Assembly (NCBI GenBank): GCA_047638975.1
Contig: JBLINB010000002.1
Location: forward strand, 1-64,000
Direction of reading: 5' to 3'
DNA: 64,000 bases
From: JAPKEZ01 sp047638975
GTDB taxonomy: Bacteria > Planctomycetota > UBA1135
The notes beneath the pieces were generated by a model that saw only the letters and a program-made list of their open reading frames with translations, did no database searches and was not told the origin of the DNA. The position numbers and the translations under genes are program-made. Of this stretch, positions 45,076 to 53,045 are shown piece after piece (the stretch's first letter is position 1; every line of letters starts with the position of its first letter).

Positions 45076-45522
45076 TTAGTCGATAATTTCGACAGTTCCG
45101 CCAGCAGCTTCAATCTTCGCTACAGCAGACTTTGAAAACTTGTGAGCTTTAATGGTTAGTACTTTGCTTAATTCGCCTTGACCCAAAACTTTTAGCATAT
45201 CGCCAGTTTTACGGGACAAACCTTTATCAAGAACCGCAGTGAGGTCTATGACTTCACCGGAATCAAACGCTTCGAGTGATTCAATGTTTACCAAAGTATA
45301 ATGCTTCTTGAAACGAGCATTCGTGAAACCCCGCTTTGGCATACGGCGGAATAAAGGCATCTGACCACCTTCAAAACCGATGCGCGGCAAGTCACCCGAT
45401 CGTGAACGCTGACCGTTGTGTCCTTTACCAGCTGTTTTACCTGTACCGGAACCTACGCCGCGACCCACTCGCTTACGCTTGTCGTGGTTATTACCACGTA
45501 CTGTTACGTCGTGTATTTGCAT
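45076..45522 (-). CDS. rplO: 50S ribosomal protein L15
   Basis: A 148-residue L15. The glycine/arginine-rich N-terminus reads KRKRVGRGVGSGTGKTAGKG with HNGQRSRSGDLPRIGFEGGQ, then MPLFRRMPKRGFTN. Its start overlaps the rpsE stop by 1 nt. rpmD (L30), which usually lies between rpsE and rplO, is missing here. Confidence 0.97.
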   Translation of the reverse strand: MQIHDVTVRGNNHDKRKRVGRGVGSGTGKTAGKGHNGQRSRSGDLPRIGFEGGQMPLFRRMPKRGFTNARFKKHYTLVNIESLEAFDSGEVIDLTAVLDKGLSRKTGDMLKVLGQGELSKVLTIKAHKFSKSAVAKIEAAGGTVEIID

Positions 45523-46034
45523 TACAGTTCTACTCCTCGCAATTCTGCGATTTGTTCTTTGGTGCGAAGAGCACCGAGAGCAACGATTGTAGCCTTAACC
45601 AAATTCGTTGGATTAGTTGACCCATAAGACTTGGTTAGCACATCATGAATGCCTGCTAATTCAAGTACTGCGCGCACTGTACCACCAGCAATAATGCCAG
45701 TACCAGGCGATGCCGGGATCAAACGCACTTTCGAAGAGCAGTAAATGCCTTCAATTTCGTGAGGTATGGTTGAGCCAACGCGTGGAACACGGATTAGCTG
45801 ACGGCGTCCGTCTTTGAACGCTTTCTGCATTGCTGCAGGGATCTCTTGTGCCTTGCCGAAGCCGAAACCAACGATACCGTCTTGGTTGCCCACTACTGTA
45901 AGTGCAGAGAATGAAAAGCGGCGACCACCCTTTACAACCTTAGCCGAACGGTTAACTTTAACGCGCTCTTCTTTTAGTTCGCCGAGCTTTTCGGCATCGG
46001 TGCGATCGAGAAATTCTGGTAATTTGTTATACAT
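45522..46034 (-). CDS. rpsE: 30S ribosomal protein S5
   Basis: A 170-residue S5, involved in decoding accuracy. It has VNRSAKVVKGGRRFSFSALT, GNQDGIVGFGFGKAQEIPAA, and LIPASPGTGIIAGGTVRAVL with GIHDVLTKSYGSTNPTNLVK. Length and motifs are standard. It lies 7 bp after rplR. Confidence 0.97.
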   Translation of the reverse strand: MYNKLPEFLDRTDAEKLGELKEERVKVNRSAKVVKGGRRFSFSALTVVGNQDGIVGFGFGKAQEIPAAMQKAFKDGRRQLIRVPRVGSTIPHEIEGIYCSSKVRLIPASPGTGIIAGGTVRAVLELAGIHDVLTKSYGSTNPTNLVKATIVALGALRTKEQIAELRGVEL

Positions 46035-46041
46035 TGCTAAA

Positions 46042-46416
46042 TTAGAATTTTAGGCCTGCTTCACGAGCTGAATCAGCCAACGCTTTTACGCGGCCATGGT
46101 AGCGGTGCCAAGAACGATCGAATGAAACCTCAGTAACGCCGACGGCTAATGCACGCTCGGCAATTAATGCGCCTACAAACTGCGCAGCTTCGGTTTTAGA
46201 CTTACCCGAAATCTGTACAGAAGTATCTTTCTCAAGAGTTCCTGCAGATACGAGAGTTGTGCTCTTGAGATCGTCAATGAGCTGAACGGTGATGTTCTTT
46301 GCTGAGCGATGTACACTCAAGCGTGGACGGTCAGATGCTGCACGCAAACGACGACGAATACCCATAGCCTTACGGCCGCGCTTCTTCCACTTTTTCTTTT
46401 GCTGAAGATGGTCCAT
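46042..46416 (-). CDS. rplR: 50S ribosomal protein L18
   Basis: A 124-residue L18, a 5S rRNA binder of the central protuberance. Signature segments are RRRLRAASDRPRLSVHRSAK, ITVQLIDD and FDRSWHRYHGRVKALADSAR. The N-terminus carries an extra basic stretch (QQKKKWKKRGRKAMG). A weak Shine-Dalgarno AGGA precedes the start by about 10 nt. Confidence 0.96.
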   Translation of the reverse strand: MDHLQQKKKWKKRGRKAMGIRRRLRAASDRPRLSVHRSAKNITVQLIDDLKSTTLVSAGTLEKDTSVQISGKSKTEAAQFVGALIAERALAVGVTEVSFDRSWHRYHGRVKALADSAREAGLKF

Positions 46417-46421
46417 GATTA

Positions 46422-46964
46422 TTATCCTAGTGACTTACCAGACTTGCGACGAACATGCTCGTCGATGTAACGGATACCCTTGCCCTTATAAGGCTCAGGA
46501 GGACGAACACGGCGGACGTTGGCAGCATATTGGCCAACCGCGTGCTTGTCGATTCCGGTGATGATGATTTGAGTTGGTGATTTTAGTTCAACACTAACTC
46601 CTTCAGGTGGAGTAACTTTAACAGTATGGCAAAAGCCAATTGAAAGTTCTAAGTCGGAGCCTGACATTTTGCAGTTCCAACCAACACCTTGAATCTCTAA
46701 TTCTTTCTTGTAGCCATTAGTAACACCCTCGACCATATTGGCGATGTGGGCGCGCACTAGACCGTGCAAGGCTGATGCCTTCTTGCTCGATCCTGCACCA
46801 GTAGCGGTAACAACGACTTGGTTGTCAACTACCTCTGCAGTAACTTCAGGAAACAACGGGAATTGCAAGTTGCCTTTTGAGCCTTGCACTTTTACTTCAC
46901 TAGCTGTAACGTCTACTGTTACACCACTAGGAAGAGAAACTGGTTTGTTGCCGATACGTGACAT
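46422..46964 (-). CDS. rplF: 50S ribosomal protein L6
   Basis: A 180-residue L6 near the GTPase-associated region. It has MSRIGNKPVSLPSGVTVDVT, the duplicated strand domains, KKELEIQGVGWNCKMSGSDL, and the conserved C-terminal RRVRPPEPYKGKGIRYIDEH. It lies between rpsH (2-bp gap) and rplR. Confidence 0.97.
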   Translation of the reverse strand: MSRIGNKPVSLPSGVTVDVTASEVKVQGSKGNLQFPLFPEVTAEVVDNQVVVTATGAGSSKKASALHGLVRAHIANMVEGVTNGYKKELEIQGVGWNCKMSGSDLELSIGFCHTVKVTPPEGVSVELKSPTQIIITGIDKHAVGQYAANVRRVRPPEPYKGKGIRYIDEHVRRKSGKSLG

Positions 46965-46966
46965 TA

Positions 46967-47368
46967 TTAAAACAACGTGCAGATGATTTCACCACCGATG
47001 CCTAATTCGCGAGCCTTACGCCCACTCATTACACCGCGTGATGTAGTAACGATGGTAGCACCTAAGCCGCCACGTACTTGAGGCACCTCTTCGGCTTGGC
47101 GATAAACGCGACAACCGGGTGATGAGATGCGAGTGATTTCTTGAATAGCTGGGTTGCCATCGCGGTCGTACCTTAAAGTTACGCGCAGCGTTGAACCTGG
47201 CCCTTCATTTTCGATTACTTCAACACTGTTGATGTAACCTTCTTCTTTCATTGTAAGCGCAATTGAGCTCTTAATTTTAGAAGCAGGGATGTCTACTGTT
47301 TCGCGACGCACCATGATTCCGTTACGGATTCGTGTGAGCATGTCGGCAATTGGGTCGGTATGTGTCAT
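46967..47368 (-). CDS. rpsH: 30S ribosomal protein S8
   Basis: A 133-residue S8, a primary 16S rRNA binder and in many bacteria the autoregulator of the spc operon. It shows DPIADMLTRIRNGIMVRRET, ISSPGCRVYRQAEEVPQVRG and the terminal TTSRGVMSGRKARELGIGGE. It follows rpsN by 6 bp. Confidence 0.97.
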   Translation of the reverse strand: MTHTDPIADMLTRIRNGIMVRRETVDIPASKIKSSIALTMKEEGYINSVEVIENEGPGSTLRVTLRYDRDGNPAIQEITRISSPGCRVYRQAEEVPQVRGGLGATIVTTSRGVMSGRKARELGIGGEIICTLF

Positions 47369-47374
47369 ATTATT

Positions 47375-47680
47375 TTACCAAGAAGACTTACGTACACCAG
47401 GCAGGAAGCCTTCGTGCGCTAGGCGACGGAGAACTAGACGAGAAATGCCGAAACGACGAGAGTATCCGCGTGGACGACCGGTGACTGAACAGCGGTTGTG
47501 CAAGCGAGACTTTGCCGAATCGCGTGGCATCTTAGAGATTGCCAAGTAAGCCTCGGCTTTTGCCTCTAAAGAAGCATTAGGATCTTTGATTACCGCTACA
47601 AGAACTGCACGGCGTTCGGCGAAATTAGCCACCAAGCGCTGGCGATTCTTTTCACGATTTACTGCTGATGATTTAGCCAT
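47375..47680 (-). CDS. rpsN: 30S ribosomal protein S14 (zinc-free form)
   Basis: A 101-residue S14 of the long type without the CxxC pairs of the short zinc form. It carries RLHNRCSVTGRPRGYSRRFG and ISRLVLRRLAHEGFLPGVRK at the C-terminus. It lies 2 bp after rplE. No Shine-Dalgarno sequence is evident. Confidence 0.97.
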   Translation of the reverse strand: MAKSSAVNREKNRQRLVANFAERRAVLVAVIKDPNASLEAKAEAYLAISKMPRDSAKSRLHNRCSVTGRPRGYSRRFGISRLVLRRLAHEGFLPGVRKSSW

Positions 47681-47682
47681 GA

Positions 47683-48234
47683 TTAATTCTGTGAAGATTT
47701 GCGACGGAATGGAACACCAAGCCCGTCTAGCAAAGCACGCCCTTCTTCATCGGTGCGCGCAGAAGTGACGAAAGTAATGTTCATTCCTTGTGTGAAATCA
47801 ATTTCATCTAATTGAATCTCAGGGAACAACGTTTGCTCGTCAAGGCCAAGGCTAAAGTTGCCACGACCATCGAAATTGTCTTTAACACCGCGGAAGTCAC
47901 GAACACGTGGCAACACTACAGAAACTAGACGATCCATGAATTCGTACATACGCTCGTTGCGCAATGTAGTCATACAGCCGACTGGGTTTCCTTCGCGCAA
48001 GCGGAAGTTTGAGATAGAGCCTTTTGCAGTACGTACTACCGGCTTTTGACCCGTAATGCGACCCATGTCTTTAACAGCAGCATCAATAGCAGCTTTGTTT
48101 TCGACGGCTTTACCGACACCCATGCTGACCACAATCTTTTGCAAGAATGGGATTTGGTGGATGTTTTTGTAGTCGAACTTGTCTTTGAGACTAGCTGCGA
48201 CTTCGTTCTTGTATTTATCTTGGAGGCGTGCCAT
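47683..48234 (-). CDS. rplE: 50S ribosomal protein L5
   Basis: A 183-residue L5, the 5S rRNA binder. From the ATG at 48234 it reads MARLQDKYKNEVAASLKDKF, the usual L5 start; the frame also continues upstream into rplX, which I discount. Other signatures are VVSMGVGKAVENKAAID, NPVGCMTTLRNERMYEFMDR and LPRVRDFRGV. The gap to rplX is 1 bp. Confidence 0.96.
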   Translation of the reverse strand: MARLQDKYKNEVAASLKDKFDYKNIHQIPFLQKIVVSMGVGKAVENKAAIDAAVKDMGRITGQKPVVRTAKGSISNFRLREGNPVGCMTTLRNERMYEFMDRLVSVVLPRVRDFRGVKDNFDGRGNFSLGLDEQTLFPEIQLDEIDFTQGMNITFVTSARTDEEGRALLDGLGVPFRRKSSQN

Positions 48235-48235
48235 T

Positions 48236-48550
48236 TTATGAATCAAACTTTGTGCCACAAGGAATGCCAACGCGAATCTTCTTGTCGCCACTGACCTCTG
48301 TTTTAGTACGAACGCCTTTGTTCGCTTTTTCTGACCACAACAATAAGTTAGAAGCGGCGATGGGCATTTCTACCTCGATACGACCACCCTCTGGGCTTTG
48401 CTGTGTCTTCTTTAGGTTTTTGACGCGAATATTCACGCCTTCAACAATAACGCGTTCTTCACCACGATTAATTCGCAATACTTTCCCGCGTTCGCCGCGG
48501 CTATTACCCGCGATCACTTGTACTTCGTCACCGATTTTGATGTGCATCAC
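48236..48550 (-). CDS. rplX: 50S ribosomal protein L24
   Basis: A 104-residue L24, an early assembly initiator. It has the KOW motif IGDEVQVIAGNSRGERGKVL near its start and VNIRVKNLKKTQQSPEGGRI. Its start overlaps the rplN stop by 4 bp and has a good Shine-Dalgarno GAGGTGGTG in front. Confidence 0.96.
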   Translation of the reverse strand: MMHIKIGDEVQVIAGNSRGERGKVLRINRGEERVIVEGVNIRVKNLKKTQQSPEGGRIEVEMPIAASNLLLWSEKANKGVRTKTEVSGDKKIRVGIPCGTKFDS

Positions 48551-48915
48551 ACCACCTCTTGAGCTAGAGAAACTATTTTCATAAAGTTGTTCTCGCGCAA
48601 CTCACGAGCAACTGCACCAAAGATGCGAGTTCCGCGTGGGTTGTTGTCTTTATCGACAAGGCACAGAGCGTTACCGTCGAAACGGACATAGCTGCCATCC
48701 TTGCGGCGCAACTTTTGCTTAGTGCGAACAACTACACCACGTACAACTTCACCCGTAGGGATGCTTGAACCTGGCTGCGCCACCTTCACTGAGCAGATGA
48801 CAACGTCACCTACTGAAGCGAATTTACGCCCTGAGCCACCCAACACTTTGATGCACATTACTTCTTTGGCACCAGAGTTGTCAGCTACTTTCAGTCTTGT
48901 TTGAGTTTGAATCAT
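48547..48915 (-). CDS. rplN: 50S ribosomal protein L14
   Basis: A 122-residue L14 forming intersubunit bridges. It begins MIQTQTRLKVADNSGAKEVM and has KVAQPGSSIPTGEVVRGVVV and IFGAVARELRENNFMKIVSL. AGGA lies about 9 nt before the start. It is one of the best conserved proteins in the cluster. Confidence 0.98.
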   Translation of the reverse strand: MIQTQTRLKVADNSGAKEVMCIKVLGGSGRKFASVGDVVICSVKVAQPGSSIPTGEVVRGVVVRTKQKLRRKDGSYVRFDGNALCLVDKDNNPRGTRIFGAVARELRENNFMKIVSLAQEVV

Positions 48916-48939
48916 TTTGTTATTCCTGTATTACAGTAA

Positions 48940-49218
48940 TTATTCTGTTGGTGCCGCTTTAGTAACCTCAAGCAGGCGCCAGCACTTTTTCTTACTGATA
49001 GGACGAGTGCCCATGATGTCGACCACATCGCCCACACGGGCAACGTTGCTCTCATCGTGAACGTAGTACTTTTTAAGTACACGGATTGTTTTACGGTAAA
49101 GCTTGTGCTTCGTTAAACGCTCGACTTCGACGACAATTGTCTTGTCACCCTTGTCTGACACTACTTTGCCAGAAAGTTGTTTGCGCATTCCGCGTTCTGT
49201 TGTTGTTTCTTCAGTCAT
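48940..49218 (-). CDS. rpsQ: 30S ribosomal protein S17
   Basis: A 92-residue S17, a primary 16S rRNA binder. It shows GKVVSDKGDKTIVVEVERLT, HKLYRKTIRVLKKYYVHDES and VGDVVDIMGTRPISKKKCWR. A clear GAGG Shine-Dalgarno precedes the ATG by 6 nt. An acidic, Thr-rich extension (TEETTTERGMR) opens the protein. Confidence 0.97.
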   Translation of the reverse strand: MTEETTTERGMRKQLSGKVVSDKGDKTIVVEVERLTKHKLYRKTIRVLKKYYVHDESNVARVGDVVDIMGTRPISKKKCWRLLEVTKAAPTE

Positions 49219-49229
49219 TTTAAACCTCG

Positions 49230-49442
49230 TTATCGTGATACTTGATCACGGATGCCTTGCTTGCGCTCGTTAAGGATAGTCTTGATACGACCGACTTCGC
49301 GGCGGATCTGACGAATACGAGCTGGGTTTTGAATACCATCCACTAATGAACGGAATCGCATACCGTGCAACTCTTTTTCAAGTTGTTCAACGTCGAATAC
49401 TAATTCGGCGTCTTCTTTGCCTCTTACTTCTTTTGCTTTCAT
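49230..49442 (-). CDS. rpmC: 50S ribosomal protein L29
   Basis: A 70-residue L29 at the tunnel exit. MKAKEVRGKEDAELVFDVEQ is followed by LEKELHGMRFRSLVDGIQNP and ARIRQIRREVGRIKTILNER, the usual two-helix hairpin. It sits between rplP (5-bp gap) and rpsQ. Confidence 0.96.
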   Translation of the reverse strand: MKAKEVRGKEDAELVFDVEQLEKELHGMRFRSLVDGIQNPARIRQIRREVGRIKTILNERKQGIRDQVSR

Positions 49443-49447
49443 GATTA

Positions 49448-49954
49448 TCAGATGGTTTTTCTTTCGATCATGCGAACACGCACAGGTAATTTGTGCGCAA
49501 CACGATTTAGTGCCTTACGAGCTACGTCGATGTCTACACCGCCGACTTCGTAAATGATGGTGCCAGGAAGCACTACTGCAACCCAACGATCTACGTCACC
49601 TTTACCAGAACCCATTCGAACTTCGAGAGGCTTAGCGGTAACCGGCTTGTGAGGGAAGACGCGAATGTAAAGACGCCCTTCACCAATGTGGCGATTACAT
49701 GCGATACGACCCGCTTCGATAGTACGAGCGTTTAGCCAGCACCATTCGAGAGCCTGCAAACCGTATTCGCCCAATACAACAGTATTGCCGCGAGTAGCTT
49801 GCGCAGTAGCAACGCGCTTCTTAGGGGTGATGATGCCGCGACGGTGCATGTTGCTACCCGCAACACCCTTACCATCTGGCTTCTGGCACTTGTAGGTGCC
49901 CTTAATTTTACCGCGGTGTACTTTGCGGTATTTCGTTCTCTTTGGCATTAACAT
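49448..49954 (-). CDS. rplP: 50S ribosomal protein L16 with N-terminal insertion
   Basis: A 168-residue L16, about 30 longer than normal. It starts MLMPKRTKYRKVHRGKIKGT; a clear GAGG Shine-Dalgarno 8 nt upstream supports this first ATG. Then, where other L16 proteins run directly into the ATRGN strand, there is an extra segment of about 33 residues (20-52) with a Cys and many Lys/Arg (CQKPDGKGVAGSNMHRRG). The core resumes at ATRGNTVVLGEYGLQALE, close to what I recall from planctomycetes, and continues IRVFPHKPVTAKPLEVRMGS. The protein shapes the tRNA acceptor site region of the large subunit. Confidence 0.95.
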   Translation of the reverse strand: MLMPKRTKYRKVHRGKIKGTYKCQKPDGKGVAGSNMHRRGIITPKKRVATAQATRGNTVVLGEYGLQALEWCWLNARTIEAGRIACNRHIGEGRLYIRVFPHKPVTAKPLEVRMGSGKGDVDRWVAVVLPGTIIYEVGGVDIDVARKALNRVAHKLPVRVRMIERKTI

Positions 49955-49972
49955 GGTATTTACCTCTTTGCC

Positions 49973-50602
49973 TTAGCGAGTTGACTCACCGGTGAAGATC
50001 CAGACTTTTACGCCCAGAATACCGTATGTAGTTAAAGCCTCAGCGAAACCGTAATCGATTCGCAAGGAAAGTGTTTGTAGCGGTACGCGGCCTTCGCGAA
50101 CTGACATTTTACGTGCCATTTCTTTACCGTCGATACGACCTGAAATCAAAATCTTGATGCCTTCAGCGCCAGCGTTCATAGTGTTCTCCATTACGCGCTT
50201 CATTTGGAAGCGTGGAGAAACACGACGTTCGATCGCAGCAGCAAGGTTTTCAGCTATTGTCTGAGAATCTAAATCCCAGTGGCGCACCTCTTGGATGTCT
50301 AGCTTGATTTCAAGACCGGACAACTTCTCAAGGTCTGCTACTAGCTGGTCACGTGTGCTATACCCTTTACCAATGACTTCACCCTTGCGAGTGACTAGCA
50401 ACTGAAGAGTAAGACGCTCGGAGCGACGTGCGATATCGATGCGCGACACGATTCCTTTACGGAAACGGTCTTTGATTAGCTTACGTATTTGATAATCAAG
50501 CAGGACTTGCTCTGGGTAATCTTTACCGCGAGCAAACCAACGTGAACGCCAAGGCTCACTTACGCCGATTCTAAAACCGATTGGATGTATTTTCTGTCCC
50601 AT
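49973..50602 (-). CDS. rpsC: 30S ribosomal protein S3
   Basis: A 209-residue S3 at the mRNA entry channel. It begins MGQKIHPIGFRIGVSEPWRS, has the KH-type region VIGKGYSTRDQLVADLEKLS, and the C-terminal GRIDGKEMARKMSVREGRVP and YGILGVKVWIFTGE. It stops soon after, without the longer tail of some species. It lies 2 bp after rplV. Confidence 0.97.
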   Translation of the reverse strand: MGQKIHPIGFRIGVSEPWRSRWFARGKDYPEQVLLDYQIRKLIKDRFRKGIVSRIDIARRSERLTLQLLVTRKGEVIGKGYSTRDQLVADLEKLSGLEIKLDIQEVRHWDLDSQTIAENLAAAIERRVSPRFQMKRVMENTMNAGAEGIKILISGRIDGKEMARKMSVREGRVPLQTLSLRIDYGFAEALTTYGILGVKVWIFTGESTR

Positions 50603-50604
50603 TA

Positions 50605-50964
50605 TTATTTAACCCCTGCAGCTGCTTTCTCGGATACACCGATGCGGAAGTGAGCAGTACGACGACGTATTGCCATTGCACGACCCATTGGACCCGGACG
50701 GAAACGAGGACGACCATGAACCAACGGACCACCATCGACACGTGCGTCACTGACAATCAAGTCTTCGACGTTAACAGCATCGTTTTGGCCGGCATTGGCA
50801 ATAGCTGATTTAAGCACCTTGACGAAGATAGATGCACCGCGTGTGCGGTGACCATCAAGCAGCAATAATGCGTGATTGACGCCCAGGCCACGAATGAGGT
50901 TCGCAGCGGCGCGAGCCTTATGTGGTGACATATGGGCGTAGCGATGTGAAGCGCGGTATTCCAT
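50605..50964 (-). CDS. rplV: 50S ribosomal protein L22
   Basis: A 119-residue L22 lining the exit tunnel. From the ATG at 50964 it reads MEYRASHRYAHMSPHKARAA; an upstream extension of the frame overlaps rpsS and is not plausible. The tunnel loop is DARVDGGPLVHGRPRFRPGP with MGRAMAIRRRTAHFRIGV. It lies 2 bp after rpsS. Confidence 0.96.
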   Translation of the reverse strand: MEYRASHRYAHMSPHKARAAANLIRGLGVNHALLLLDGHRTRGASIFVKVLKSAIANAGQNDAVNVEDLIVSDARVDGGPLVHGRPRFRPGPMGRAMAIRRRTAHFRIGVSEKAAAGVK

Positions 50965-50966
50965 GA

Positions 50967-51227
50967 TTATTTCTTGTCGTGACCCTTGAAGGTACGCGTT
51001 GGAGAGAATTCTCCGAGGCGATGACCTACCATGTCTTCTGTCACGTAGACTTTGGTGAATTGACGACCGTTGTGCACCATAAAGGTTAGACCAACGTAGT
51101 CTGGAATGATCGTTGAAGCGCGAGCCCATGTACGGATCGGCTTCTTACTGCCCAATTCAGCAGCCTTGTCAACTCGACGTTGCAAGCGCGGCTCAATCCA
51201 CGGACCTTTCTTGATACTTCTAGCCAT
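50967..51227 (-). CDS. rpsS: 30S ribosomal protein S19
   Basis: An 86-residue S19 of the subunit head. It begins MARSIKKGPWIEPRLQRRVD and has RTWARASTIIPDYVGLTFMV, HNGRQFTKVYVTEDMVGHRL and GEFSPTRTFKGHDKK. It lies 6 bp after rplB. Confidence 0.98.
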   Translation of the reverse strand: MARSIKKGPWIEPRLQRRVDKAAELGSKKPIRTWARASTIIPDYVGLTFMVHNGRQFTKVYVTEDMVGHRLGEFSPTRTFKGHDKK

Positions 51228-51233
51228 GACTTA

Positions 51234-52064
51234 TTATTTTCCTGTTTTACGGCGACGAACGATGAACTTGGATGAGACTTTGCGCTTTTGGCGAGTCTTA
51301 TAGCCTTTAGCAGGCTGTCCCCAAGGAGAAACTGGGTGTTTACCCATTGTGCGACCTTCACCACCACCGTGTGGGTGAGCGGCTGGATACATAGCAGCAC
51401 CACGAACGTGTGGACGCCTACCCATGTGACGACTACGCCCGGCTTTACCGAGTTTGACGTTCTTGTGATCAGCATTGCCGACCTCGCCAATGGTTGCGCG
51501 ACACTCAACGTGTATTTTACGCAACTCACCAGAAGGCATATTAATCAACGCATACTTACCTTCGCGAGCAGCCAGACGTGCGCTAGCACCGGCAGAACGC
51601 ACAAGCTTTGCACCTTGACCAGCACGCATCTCGATGTTGTGGATTGAAATACCTAGTGGCAAATCTTTCAACTTCATTGAGCAGCCGACCTTAGGCTCAG
51701 CATCTGGGCCAGACATAACCATGTCGCCCTGCTTGAGACCTTTTGGCCAAACTATGTATGCCTTTTCGCCATCTACATAATGCAATAAAGCAATGTAGGC
51801 GGTTCGGTTTGGATCGTATTCGATGTGCGCAACCTTAGCTGCAACGCCATCTTTATTACGCTTAAAATCGATCATACGGTAACGACGCTTAGCGCCCCCA
51901 CCTTTATGTCGAGCTGTAACACGGCCTAGATTGTTACGACCACCAGTTTTCGTTAGTGATTGTAGCAGACTCTTCTCGGGGGTCTGGCGTGTTAACTCTG
52001 CACGATCAAGCACTGAGCCGTCTCGGCGGCCAGGTGATGTCGGTTTGTAGTACTTAATTCCCAT
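51234..52064 (-). CDS. rplB: 50S ribosomal protein L2
   Basis: A 276-residue L2, required for subunit joining and peptidyl transfer. It has YKPTSPGRRDGSVLDRAEL, GRNNLGRVTARHKGGGAKRR and the catalytic-loop region AHPHGGGEGRTMGKHPVSPW with the conserved His near residue 229. The C-terminus is basic. It lies 26 bp after rplW. Confidence 0.98.
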   Translation of the reverse strand: MGIKYYKPTSPGRRDGSVLDRAELTRQTPEKSLLQSLTKTGGRNNLGRVTARHKGGGAKRRYRMIDFKRNKDGVAAKVAHIEYDPNRTAYIALLHYVDGEKAYIVWPKGLKQGDMVMSGPDAEPKVGCSMKLKDLPLGISIHNIEMRAGQGAKLVRSAGASARLAAREGKYALINMPSGELRKIHVECRATIGEVGNADHKNVKLGKAGRSRHMGRRPHVRGAAMYPAAHPHGGGEGRTMGKHPVSPWGQPAKGYKTRQKRKVSSKFIVRRRKTGK

Positions 52065-52090
52065 TATTTTATGTTGTTATTCTGTAAAAA

Positions 52091-52378
52091 TTACAGAAGG
52101 TCGATTTTGTCTCCGTCAACTAATTTAACCAAAGCTATTTTCTTGGTTGCTGTGCGGTAGACGCTTGCTCCGCGACGGCGCATTTTGCCGTTGCGAACCA
52201 TGGTGTTGACTGCGTCAACTTTTACTTCAAACAGCATTTCTACTGCTTGCTTAATCTCGATGCGATTCGCGCCACCGGCTACTTCAAAACGGTAAACGTT
52301 AGAACGTTCTTGTTCAGAAGTCGACTTCTCGGTGAGAATCGGCTTCTGGATTATTTCGTATGCTTCGCTTGTTAACAT
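52091..52378 (-). CDS. rplW: 50S ribosomal protein L23
   Basis: A 95-residue L23 at the tunnel exit, the docking site for trigger factor and SRP. It shows AYEIIQKPILTEKSTSEQER, VYRFEVAGGANRIEIKQAVE and LFEVKVDAVNTMVRNGKMRR. No Shine-Dalgarno is visible. It lies between rplD and rplB. Confidence 0.96.
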   Translation of the reverse strand: MLTSEAYEIIQKPILTEKSTSEQERSNVYRFEVAGGANRIEIKQAVEMLFEVKVDAVNTMVRNGKMRRRGASVYRTATKKIALVKLVDGDKIDLL

Positions 52379-52403
52379 TGTATTTATTTCTGTTTAAGGT
52401 TAA

Positions 52404-53027
52404 TTAGAAACGAGCAATCATAGCTTCGAGAGCGCCTTCTTGAACGATGACGTTTTTATGCGCTAGCAACTCATATGCATTTGAGTCAGCACCTGCCATC
52501 ACGGTAACGCGCGGGAAGTTACGGAAACTACGGTAAAGGTTATCGTCGTGCTTGGCCGTTAAAACCAAAACACTGCCGCTAGCGACATCGCAACCATTAA
52601 GAACTTTACGGGCGACCTTCGAAGACGGAGTGTCAAAAGACATACCAGTCACTTCAATGATCTCGCCGTCATTTAGCTTGCCCAACAGTGCCGAACGCAA
52701 TGCAACATTACGCTGACGTTTTGGCAAACTGTAATACCAACGACGGGTATTACGAGGACCGAAAGTTGTAGCACCACCTACCCACAAAGGAGAACGGCGG
52801 TCACCAGCACGAGCACGACCCGTACCCTTCTGCTTCCATGGCTTGGCAGTATGACCTTGTAGCTCGCCGCGAGTCTTCACGTGAGCATCGCCTTGACGAC
52901 GGTTGGCCTGATACATAACCACAGCATCTTTCATAGTGCGGTAAAGAGGAGCTTCGCCCAAGTTAGCAGAGAATTCTTTCTCGCCAGTGGAACCGGAACC
53001 AAAATCGTAAGTTGTTATTTTTGACAT
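52404..53027 (-). CDS. rplD: 50S ribosomal protein L4
   Basis: A 207-residue L4, whose loop lines the exit tunnel and which in E. coli represses the S10 operon. The loop region reads KTRGELQGHTAKPWKQKGTG with RARAGDRRSPLWVGGATTFG. The C-terminal VTVMAGADSNAYELLAHKNV is typical. Whether it acts on the structured leader before rpsJ is unknown. Confidence 0.97.
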   Translation of the reverse strand: MSKITTYDFGSGSTGEKEFSANLGEAPLYRTMKDAVVMYQANRRQGDAHVKTRGELQGHTAKPWKQKGTGRARAGDRRSPLWVGGATTFGPRNTRRWYYSLPKRQRNVALRSALLGKLNDGEIIEVTGMSFDTPSSKVARKVLNGCDVASGSVLVLTAKHDDNLYRSFRNFPRVTVMAGADSNAYELLAHKNVIVQEGALEAMIARF

Positions 53028-53045
53028 CTTATTATCTCTTTAACA

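Noticed and set aside
47683..51129. Longer starts for rplE (to 48291) and rplV (to 51129)
   Set aside because: They overlap upstream ribosomal genes and add residues not found in the families; internal ATGs give normal lengths.
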